Shown here: positions 35,727 to 45,900 of the stretch, piece after piece
Layout of the letters: the number at the start of each line of letters is the position of its first letter
Position numbering within the stretch: the stretch's first letter is position 1
DNA from: Euleptes europaea
Lineage: Eukaryota; Chordata; Lepidosauria; Squamata; Sphaerodactylidae
Direction: 5' to 3'
Length of the DNA stretch: 64,000 bases
Assembly: GCF_029931775.1 (NCBI RefSeq)
Contig: NC_079328.1
Location: 12,585,001 to 12,649,000 of the forward strand
The notes under the pieces: model-generated
Databases searched by the model: none
Told to the model about the DNA's origin: nothing
The model's input: the letters and a program-made list of their open reading frames with translations, nothing else
Position numbers and translations under genes: made by a program

Positions 35727-35950
35727 ATAGGGTTCCCAACCTCCAGGTGGTGGCTGGAGATCTGCTATTACAGCTGATCTCCAGATGACCAAGTTCAGTT
35801 CCCCTGGACAAAATGGCCACTTTGGAGAGTGGACTCTATGGCATTATACCCCATTGAAGTCCCTCTCCTCCCCAAACCGTGCCCTCCTCAGGCTCCACAC
35901 ACCCCAAAAAATCTCCAGGTATTTCCCAACCTAGAGCTGTCAACTCTAAT
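35727..35950 (+). mobile_element. hAT-like MITE (TAGGGTTGCC family)
   Basis: Full-length relative of the 37287-37495 copy, from AGGGTTCCCAACCTCCAGG to CCTAGAGCTGTCAACTCTA. The ends are decayed. Confidence 0.7.
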
Positions 35951-37004
35951 TAAAGGGCAGAGAGGGTTTTTTTCTCCAGACCAGCAGGCAATCTTATTCT
36001 TTACCCATAAAAGTTGGGGAAAAATCTTGTTCCTTCAAACTCCAGTGATTGTGGGTTTTTTTTTAATTAAACTTGAAAAAAATGTTTAAAAATTGTGTGT
36101 TGTAAGTCTAAATGAAATGTAGTGTTATTGGGGTTTGGGAGAGTGACATGACAGCACTATAATGAAGTGAAATGTTTCCCACTATCAGCATCCACATAAT
36201 AGGCCAAGACTGAAAGATAATAAATAGCTTATGACCATCTGGACAGAGATTTGAAGGTTAGGTTGCCTCTGGCCTGGTGCTTGTGGAAGGTGACAGTGGA
36301 GGGTTTCATGCTTGTGGTGGAAAATCGGTCATGAGAACTCCATCCCCAAAACAAAAAGGTCAGGCAGTATTGGACCAAAGCAAAATCCAGACACAAATGC
36401 TATGTAATGGGTTTTATTAAGACCAACCAAAGTAATTTTGCTGAGAGGGCTATTGAGTTGTGGGGTTTCATTAAGACTTCCTTTATTTCTAAATTTGTCA
36501 CTACATCACTAAATTGTTTATTCAAACCATTTCTAATACAAAAAACACACATGGTTTCATAGAAAAGCCTCTGGAACCTTACTTCAACCCAGTGCCTGCT
36601 GGGAAAGTAAAGTTTTACATTCTATTTTGAATTCTGTGGATACTTAAATCCAGAGACCGATACCATGAACAGATAAGAGAAATCTCTCTACAAATATGGG
36701 GAAAGCGCCAGGTTGGCAGAAATACGTGAAATCTGAATTTTTTTTTACAAATAATAGAAACAGCACCTGTAGCTGTAAGAAACGAATGCCCTGTCAGTGG
36801 CACTGTCGGGGTTACTAAGTAACCGCAACAGTATTGCCAGCCTTTCCAAAGCTGTTTTGGCCTTTCAGGGAAGATTCAGCAGGGCCAGTCCTGGCAGCAG
36901 TTACCAAGAGACTTGCTACCATGCAACTTACATGACTCATCCAGGCCCAGCTGCTTACTACTGATGAATAGCAGCTCCCCTCAAGAGCTGTTGTGGTGTT
37001 GTTG

Positions 37005-37190
37005 TTAGAGTGTTGGACTAGGATCTGGGAGACCCAGTTTCGAATCACTGCTCTGCCATGGAGGCTTGATGGATGACCTTGGGCAAGTCACACATTCTCA
37101 GCCTAACCTATCTCACAGGGGTGTCAGTGAGTGGGAAGGAGAGAAGGAAGCTGGGAAACCTTTCCCTTCCCTCTTCTCTTGGGGTTGCCG
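37005..37190 (+). repeat. tRNA/CORE-type SINE
   Basis: GGTGTTGTTGTTAGAGTGTT head, GTTTCGAATCACTGCTCTGC in the B-box region, and the core phrase GATGACCTTGGGCAAGTCAC. Confidence 0.75.
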
Positions 37191-37286
37191 AGAGCCCTTC
37201 CTATAATCTTAGCGTTCCCCCTACCCTCTTCAGAACAGAGTAACTTGATGTTCAGGGAGGCAGTGGAGGGCGGCTACCCAAAAAGT

Positions 37287-37495
37287 TAGGGTTGCCAACC
37301 TCCAGGTACTAGCTGGAGATCTCCTGCTATTACAACTGATCTCCAGCCGATAGAGATCAGTTCACCTGGAGAAAATGGCTGCTTTGGCAATTGGACTCTA
37401 TGGCATTGAAGTCCCTCCTCTTCTCAAACCCTGCCCTCCTCAGGCTCCGCCCCTAAAACCTCCCACCGGTAGTGAAGAGGGACCTGGCAACCCTA
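37287..37495 (+). mobile_element. hAT-like MITE (TAGGGTTGCC family), near-complete copy
   Basis: About 209 bp with inverted ends TAGGGTTGCC and GGCAACCCTA, flanked by CAAAAAGT and CAAAAGCT. This uninterrupted copy shows the family body: CTGGAGATCTCCTGCTATTA, then AGTTCACCTGGAGAAAATGG, then GGACTCTATGGCATTGAAG. Confidence 0.8.
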
Positions 37496-38355
37496 CAAAA
37501 GCTATCCTCTGCATAAGGAAGCATGTGGGGTGGTGCTAATACTGCTGTTTCGGCATGCTGGAACTGGAAGGACACGGAACTGCCCAGCTGGTGGCATGCC
37601 AGCTTGGCCCCGAGCCTGAGTGACACAATGGATGTTATGCAAGGTTCTGGGTCCGGAAAAGGACCACAGATAGTCAAACGCAACAACCCTTCAGAATGCG
37701 GTGTTGGCCATGCTACCCCTGGCAAAGATCCATGTCAAACTATCGAGGGACTCTTCCAGCTATCAGTGTGCTGATTTTCCATCTTCCCCTGCGAATACAC
37801 ACATTCCAGTCAGCAGACAATTTGGATACTATTATGACAACCCACAGAGGTTACTGAGAGAGAGAGAGACCACAAAACAGTTTAATTAGCCTGGCTGTCA
37901 AAAATACAGGAGCCTTAAAACGGAGAGGGAACCGTACCCCACCTTTTCATAAATCCGCTTGAGGGGTGGAGAAGGCGGGAGCCTCCATAATTAGTTTATT
38001 TGGCAAACAGGTACTCTTAACGCTGCCTCACTCACCAGGTTTGGCAACAGCACTCCACACTGGGATCCCCCCTCTCAATTCTGCACCACGACAAGCTGAA
38101 TTCTGCAACCTGTGGAATTTACACAGTATAATTGCATGATTCATTCTGGGGCCCCAGAGGTGGGAGAGAAAGCATTAAACAAGGTATTGAAGCCCTAACT
38201 ACTGGCAATCCTATTCAGTCTGTCCTCTCGGAGTTTTCAGCCGTTGTCTTCCCATACACTTCCATCTTCTTCAGAACCACAAGGAACAATAAATGCTGGG
38301 GTTGGAGATTTTGTTTTTCAAAGCTGAGATTTGTAGCTATTTAAATTATGCGCCA

Positions 38356-38580
38356 TCCTGACCTGGCTGGCCCAGGCTAGCCCGGTCTTGTTAGATCTCA
38401 GAAGCTAAACAGGGTCAGCTCTGATTAGTACTTAGATGGGAGACCTCCAAGGAAATCCTGGGTTGCTTTGCAGAGGCAGGCAATGGGCAACCGCCTCTGT
38501 TCACCTCTTGTCTTGAAAACCTACGGGGTCACCATAAGTCAGCTGTGACTTGATGTCACTTTCCAACATCAAGTTATGTG
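38356..38580 (+). repeat. 5S rRNA-derived SINE with BovB-like tail
   Basis: GATCTCAGAAGCTAAACAGG, TTAGTACTTAGATGGGAGAC and CTCCAAGG match the 3' two thirds of 5S rRNA including its internal control region. The body ends with GGGGTCACCATAAGTCAGC and TGTGACTTGATG, the BovB-type tail. It is a SINE, not a functional 5S gene: its 5' part and 3' end differ. Confidence 0.85.
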
Positions 38581-39056
38581 GCCAATAACACATTCTGGCT
38601 TTTTATGTGCTTCAGATAATTACAGCATACAACGTACAACACAGCCAGGCACAAAACCTGTCCACAAGCCCTATTGATTTATTTCGCTTATTTGTAGCCC
38701 ACCTTTCTCACAGACCCTCAAGATGGATTACAGAGAACGAGAGAGAAAGAGAAATCATACAACATAAGACATCCAATGAATAATGCAATAGGACTAGGAA
38801 TACAAAATTAAAAGACCACGTGGGCAGCTATGGGTTAGGGTTAGTTGTGACAGCAGCAGTGTAGCATGTGGGATTGCAAGGTGTAAAGACAATGGCAGCG
38901 AAAAGAAGATAGCAATAGTAATCATTGCAGTTGACTACAGATCTATTGCCATATGAAGCAGTCCTTCGCAACTGTTCCAATCTTGACAGATGTGAAAGTG
39001 CCACAAGAAGCTGTGGATTCTTTTGGTACAGCAGGCGAACTCAGGCATTCTTCTTG

Positions 39057-39560
39057 AAATCAAGGTAAAGGCAAGTGTGAAAAAAAAGCATTTGGTGGGA
39101 AAAAGCAAAAGGCCAGACAGCACCCACGGGGCTCGAACCTGAGAAGATTTATCAGAACAACTGATGCAGATGCGAAGGAACCGCTAGGCTACGCTGACCC
39201 AACAGCGTGCTTCCGTTGGAGGATATAAGAGTCTACTAAGATGAGGCGGGGCTATGCAAATTGGCCAAGAATCTTCTACCCAATCGGCTTCATTTCCCTA
39301 ATGTTCCTCTTGAAACGAAAGTAAAAGCAAGGGTGGGAAAAACAACATTCGGTGGGACAAAGCAAAAGGCCAGACAGCGCCCACGGGACTCGAACCAGGA
39401 AAGATTGTTCAGAACAAGTGATGCAATTGCGAAGGAACCAGTAGGCTACAACAAGCTTCCGTTGGAGGATATAAGAGTCTACTAAGATGAGGCGGGGCTA
39501 TGCAAACAAGACAAGAACCTTCTACCCAATCGGCTTCGTTTCCCAACGTTCTTCCCTCCC
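39057..39560. repeat. Tandem duplication (about 257-bp unit) just upstream of WDR55
   Basis: Two units (about 39057-39309 and 39313-39560) share AAAGCAAAAGGCCAGACAGC, a tRNA-like segment, CTTCCGTTGGAGGATATAAG, AGTCTACTAAGATGAGGCGG, GGCTATGCAAA and CTACCCAATCGGCTTC. Each carries a TATA-like GATATAAGAG, an octamer-like ATGCAAA and a CCAAT box, so promoter-type sequence may be duplicated. Confidence 0.75.
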
Positions 39561-39900
39561 CACCCTTCCACCGCCACGCTGGTGCGCATGCGCCTCTCCG
39601 CCAACATGGCGGCGCCCGTACAGGTGGGTTCCCCTGGCCGTTTCCTAGCAACCCCAACCGCCTCTTGCCATCCCGGGACCGGATTTCGGCCTGCTGCCTG
39701 GTGGCTTCTTCGGCCTCCTCCTCCGGGGAAGGGCCGGCCGCTGCTGGCCTGGAGGAGGGGGCTTCCTGGCACCCCTTGCCGCCCAGGACGCAGCCCCTCC
39801 CCACCTCCAGAAACCTTTGCATTTGCTTTACGCGGCGGTAGATCAGCGCAGGGCTCCCTTCCCCTTCCCCAACGCAGGGCCTTGCATCCTCCCGAGACGA
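39530..39900. promoter_or_regulatory. CpG-rich promoter of WDR55
   Basis: GC and CpG content rise sharply across the first exon. A CCAAT box sits at about 39521-39525. An X-box-like GTTTCCTAGCAAC is at 39640-39652 in intron 1. No TATA box lies close to the start. Confidence 0.6.
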
Positions 39901-42900
39901 GGCACAACGCCACGCTGTTTCTTAAACGGAAGCGTGTTTTTTTTTTTTTAAAGGATTTTAGATCTTGTTCGTGTTGAACAGTCATCCCTTGATGCTGCAA
40001 TTGTCATGCAGCGGGCCTTCACGTGTCAAGTGACCTGTCTGGATGTCCGTGCTCGGAGCCGCAGGTTTACAACTCCTTGCAGTAATGCTCCGACTTGCTT
40101 GGGTGTGAGGGGCCCCTTGAGGCGATGGGGACTGCGGGGAGGAAGGGCTTAAAACCCTCCCTCCATGCAGTCAAATCCTTCTCTTGCAGTCTTGATCCAG
40201 ATCAGGGGTAGAGGAGGGAAGAAAGAGTGGGGAGTGGGTGGCTGGAGAGAAACATTATTATTGGGGGTGTTTGCCCTTGAGTGACACTGGTCCCAGTTCC
40301 TTGGGGCAGGCTAGCAATGTGGATTTCGTCATCCCTTCCTCAGGGTAACTTTGTTGGTGTAGAGCAGTGGTTCCCAACCTTTTTTTGACCAGGGACCACT
40401 AGGACTTTTTTTTTCGGTGCAGGGACCCCAAGGTTCAAAATAAAAATTCAGAGAATTCGAAAATAAACTTTAATCAGAACTGTTAGTTAAACATTAAACT
40501 TAGAATAATATTTGAATATATATTTTTATAATAGAGAACTTTTAATTGAAAATATTAATTTATTATGGGTTTATAACTTTGTTTCATGGACCTTAATTTA
40601 GTTCTCGCGGACCCCTGGGGGTCCACGGACCCCCGGTTGGGAACCAGTGGTGTAGAGACTGGTGGCGCTGCCATTCTATCGTGGCCGATTCTTTTGGGAT
40701 ATCCATGTTAGTTTATTGCAGCAAAAACAAATAATCTCTAGTTCTACTCCTAAGAGGCAGAACTTGAGGAGTAGCTCTGGGAGTGTGTGGCATTTGTGAG
40801 ATCTGTGGCTGGCTGGTCCGTGCATCTCTGCCTATCTGTGGGGTTCTCTTTGTGCTTGGATGGCACCGAATGAATGCATCTGCATGCCTGACAGTTGGGA
40901 AAGCCTTCTTAGGTGATAAATGAGTCTTAAGTGTCCGCTGGCCTGTTCAAATGTGCAAGTCAAATGTGCAAGAATGGCTGTTGGAGGTGTGATGCACTTC
41001 GTTCATTTCACTATTTAGATCCCTCACTCAAAATGTAAAAAAATGTTTTGTGGTGGGTTTCCAGCATTCAATAGAACAGTCAAAGAACAATTTTTGAGAA
41101 GTTACAAAGAACATGTGTGCCTCAGCGAACCTTGCGAATGCTTCTATCCCAATGGTGGTGTGATCAGAAAGATGGTGATTTCTCAAGGAGACAAGGGATT
41201 GGTAGGTCCCCTGCAGAGGTTTGATTCTTTTTTTTTTCTTCCCCCCCTCCCCAGGCACATGTAGATGAGGAGGAAGCAGGACATGAGCCGAGGCTTCGAG
41301 ACACCCCCGAAGACATTTCCCTTGAGGCAGCAGCAAACACCATTGCCTTTCACCCTAGCCAGGATATCATAGCTGCTGGAGATGTGGATGGTGATGTCTA
41401 TGCGTAAGTATGGCTTGTCTAGGGAAAATATAGGCTGCGTAACGGGATAATTCCTTGGCCTGGGGGATATGGAGTTTCTGTTCCATTTTTAAGTCTTCAT
41501 TGTAGAATGAGGCAGGTATTCTCGGTCTGACTTCCTAAGACTGATAGCTTCAGATTTCCAAAACAAGGAATTATACTGAAGGAACGGTTGTGTGGGGAGA
41601 TCCCATTACCTAAGTAATTACCTAGAAAGAACTACAGCTGAAGCTCTACAACCAGAGGGAAATATGTAAATTAACCATTGCAAGTGACAGCTTTTTATTG
41701 CAAGTGTCAGCTTTTTTCCACTTGCCAGATTTCAGTACCGGTTAGGAGCAGAGCAGCCAGGAGGGATCAGGCCAAGGATCCATCCTATTTCCAGCAGTGA
41801 CTGGCCAAGAAGCCTCTGGGAGCCCACAGGCTAGTAGCTTCCATGGTTGCAGCATTTGGGAATCTTTCAGCACATTTGACAAACACCTACCCTCACCTCT
41901 CTCAGTTATTGGACATCTCAGGTTGAAAGGTTCTTCCAGCTGTTTCCCTTTCACCATTCCTGCTTCTTTGCCCATCCCTCTTTAGGTATGATGCTTCCTG
42001 TTGTTTTCTGAAAGGTTTTATACTTCATTGGAGAGTTTTCCCCCTTGTTACTTTATATTTCTCTTCCCCCTACCTTCTTTTTAAATTTCAGGTATTCATT
42101 TTCCTGTCTGGAAGGTGGGAACAAAGAGCTTTGGTCCTCAGGGCATCATCTGAAATCCTGCCGGGAAGTGTCCTTTTCTCATGATGGACACAGTGAGTGT
42201 TACATAAGAACATAAGAAATGCCATGCTGGATCAGACCAAGGTCCATCAAGTCCAGCAGTCTGTTCACACAGTGGCCAAGCAGGTGCCTCTAGGAAGCCC
42301 ACAAACAAGATGACTGCAGCAGCATTATCCTGCCTATATTCCAAAGCACCTCATATAATAGGCATGCTCCTCTGATCCTAGAGAGAATAGGTATGCATCA
42401 TGACCGGTATCCATTTTTACCAGCAGCCGTGAATAGCCCTCTCTTCCATGAACATGTCCACTCCCCTCTTAAAGCCTTTCAAGTTGGCAGCCATCACCAC
42501 GTCCTGGGGCAGGGAGTTCCTCTCCTCATGGCTTGTTTATGGTTTTGTGGCTAATTATGCGGGGTCTTGGATTTGGATTCCAATGAAAGCATAATTTCCA
42601 GGCACCACGTCTGGATGGTTGAATCCCAGGTAGGGCAAAGAAGCTCAGACAGAATTCTAAATACTGTTGATGTACAGTGACCTTGCCACATATATCGCTT
42701 CCAGTGGAGTAGCTGTATTAATCCGTGGCAACAAAATGAACAGTTTAGTGGCATGTGAGATTAATAAGATTTTATTACAGCAGAAGTATTCGTGATCTAA
42801 TGATCCAAGTGGGCCGTGGTCAACCAAAGCTTTTTCTGGCGTTGAATGTAGTCTTTAGAAGAAAGCTGACAGGAAGAAAGTAGATTCCTTTGAAATGTGG

Positions 42901-45900
42901 TGTTGGAGCAGAGCCTGAATTGTCCCTTGAAGCTATAATGACTGAACTGAGGCTATTGTACTTTGGTCACATTATGAGAAAACAAGAGTCACTGGACAAG
43001 ACAATAATGCTAGGAAAAGTTGAAGGCAGCAAGAAAAGGGGAAGACCCAACAAGAGATGGATTGACTCTATAAAGGAAGCCACAGCCCTCAGTCTGCAAG
43101 ACCTGAGCAAGGCTGTTCATGATAGGATGTTTTGGGGGACATTAATTCATAGGGTCGCCATAGGCCAGAAGCAACTGGATGGTACTTAACACACACACAG
43201 AAAGGCTCAGGTTATTCCAGTTTGTGTTTTTGAACGTGGCACTTTTGGCCGTTGTGCTAATTGCTATAATTGCTGCCTGGATTGCAGAATTCCCTTCTCA
43301 CCTGCAGTGACCCTTTAGCCTTGTATGCCCTGGTTGTTTCTTGGATTAACAATGTAGCCCCACTCATGTTCTTGGCCCCCTTACCCCTAGAAATCCAGCT
43401 GGTTAACACTTGCCAATCAAAAAGCCTGCCCCACTCTGACGCTACTCATCCTTTTTTGCCGTATAACAGTGGTTCCCAAAGTGGGCAGTACCTCCCCCTG
43501 GGGGGGGGATTACCTAGGGGGGCACTAAGAGGCAAGAGGGCAGTAGGGGGCGCTGGAGGTGGGCCTCTTCAACTGTGTTGTTCATTAATTTACAATAGAT
43601 CAAGCTACGGCACCATGCTGGCAAATTTGGTGGAAACTATCAGGATTTTTTTCCAGACTTTCAAGAGCTGGTACCACTGGATCCAGTTCATTAGTTTTGT
43701 TGAATAAATTTCAGCTAAAAGGTTTTAATTTGATTTTGAATAGATGTGCAATTAATTGTTGCTGTTTTGAAATTTTATTGTTCTTATCTTCTTTAGGGAG
43801 TCATGGGAACCCCTATTTTGAACAATGCTTTTTTATAGAATAGGGTAGCGGGCGCTGGGGTTGAGTTTGTGGAAGCAAGGGGGCGGTGGCCCAAAAGGTT
43901 TGGGAACCACTGCCGTATAACAGCTATGATTGCTGGCACTTCTTGAGGCTGCTTCTCTAAAGGTCCAGCAGGTCTGCCCGGTCCTCAGCAGAAGAGGACC
44001 GTACCATTCCAAGGATTTGAGAGGGGCTGCCGCCACTCGCAACAGGCCATTGGAGGAAAGGCGAGCATGTAGGGGTGAGCTGGTGAGCTGTGCTGTGTCT
44101 TGGCACATGAGATGCAGCAACCTTGAACAGCAGGGAGAGGCTCTGTCAGGGTGGCTTTGCCTTCACTGCCGAGGCAACATCAGAATCTGCCAGGTGCCTT
44201 CCAGCTTTGACCCTCTTTGACCACAGCTCTGGGCAGACCAAGGTTTTCGTGCTCTCTGTGTTGCAAACCTTAAGAATTGGTGGGGGCTGAGGATTCTAGA
44301 ACAGTTAGTTGGGAGGAAGCCTCATGGTATTGCCAGTTCTGCATGTTGTAAGTAAATACTCCCCACTGAGACCTGCTTTGTACACCCGCTGTCTCTTCGG
44401 CCATGTTTTCCAGAGCTCTTCACAGTATCCAAGGATAAATGCATTCATATCCTGAATGTGGAGGAGGGCCGTCTGGTTACACGCTTTTCCAAGGCGCACA
44501 AGTAAGCATTTAGGGCCATTTTCCCAGTTCTTCCATTCAGTTAACTACTGTGTATGCTCTCTCTCTCAAGACTAATGAATTCCTCTTTCTGTCAGTGGGC
44601 GCCTGCCAAAAGATGTCTCCCCTTAAACAGAGCATCTCCAGGCATCCCGTGACATTTACTGCTAGGATGTCCTGTGCTTGTTGCACCTCCCACCCATGTT
44701 CCTTTCCTTTGTAGCCCTTGGAATTGGGGGTGTTGGTGGAGTGGGGTCTGCAGCGTTGCCCACATTCGAGTGTCTTGGCTGGTGTTGGGTTTGAACACAC
44801 ACACATGAACAGACAAAGGTGCCTTATACTGAATCAGATCCTTGGTCCATCAAAGTCAGTATTGTCTACTCAGAGCCGGCAGCGGCTCTTCAGGCACTCA
44901 GGCAGAGGGCTTTCACATCACCTACTTGCCTAGTCCCTTTGACTGGAGATGCCGGGGATTATACCTGGGACCTTCTGCATGCCAAGCAGAGGCTCTACCA
45001 CTGAGCCACGGACCCTCCCCTGGTTCGCTGCTACATCTTTTGGGTTTTCCACAGCTCCGCCTTGAATAGCCTGCTGGTGATAGATGAGCATTTGTTTGCC
45101 ACGGGAGATGACAGTGGGGAATTGAAAGTGTGGGACTTGCGCAAGGGGACCTCCGTCATGGAGATGAAGCGGCATGAAGAGTACATCAGCGACATGGCTC
45201 TAGATGGGAACAAGAAGCTGCTGCTGACCGCCAGGTATGGCCACATTCTTTCTGTGAGCCCCACAGGGGGCGGGGGCAGAGTGGAGAATGGGGAAGCTTT
45301 GGCTGTGCCTTCACTTGACGGCTGAGCGCCACAGCCCCTCCTGGCCTCGTTCTTCTTTCTGTTCCAAGGGTCCTCCTGTTATCCACAAGTGGATGAATTT
45401 CTCTGGAAATAAAACATTATGGAAAGCTTCCAGCACCTTTTCGCTGGGGTGACTGTGTTGTGTGCCTTTCTGTTCTTTGCAGTGGTGATGGGACCATGGG
45501 AGTCTTCAACATCCGAAGGCGGCGCTTTGAGCTGCTCTCTGAACCTCAGAACGGAGACCTGACAGCCGTCGCTCTGGTGAAGGTTGGTCTGCCACTTAGT
45601 GGTCCTAAAGAAGAGGCTTCTTTAGCCAGCATGGTGTAGTGGTTAAGAGCGGTGGTTTGGAGCGGTGGACTCTGATCTGGAGAACCAGTTTGATTCCCCA
45701 CTCACATGATTCCCCGGTTTGATTCCACATGAGTGGCGGAGGCTGATCTGGTGAACTGGATTTGTTTCCCCACTCCTACACATGAAGCTAGCTGGGTGAC
45801 CTTGGGCAAGTTACAGCTCTGTTAGAGTTCTCTCAGCCCCACCTACCTCACAGGGTGTCTGTTGTGGGGAAGGGAAGGTGATTGTAAGCCGGTTTGAGTC

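Larger units (their letters stand above)
34264..39056. other. Intergenic stretch between GRPEL1 and WDR55
   Basis: Repeat-rich with no supported exon. It holds MITE copies at 34454-34660 (-), 35528-35612, 35727-35950 (+) and 37287-37495 (+); a CORE-type SINE at 37005-37190; the 5S-SINE at 38356-38580; and unclassified sequence elsewhere. SORCS2, the expected next gene on the 4p16 block, is not seen. Confidence 0.55.

Noticed and set aside
37840-38130. Possible second LTR like that at 32.3 kb
   Set aside because: A purine-rich GAGAGAGAGAGACC start is suggestive, but no clear ends or target duplication were found.
38380-38470. Possible 5S rRNA gene
   Set aside because: Only part of 5S rRNA is matched and a SINE body and tail follow.
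39105-39230. Possible tRNA gene on the minus strand upstream of WDR55
   Set aside because: Box A- and B-like motifs exist, but the T arm cannot be placed at the right distance from a paired acceptor stem and the T stem is poorly paired.
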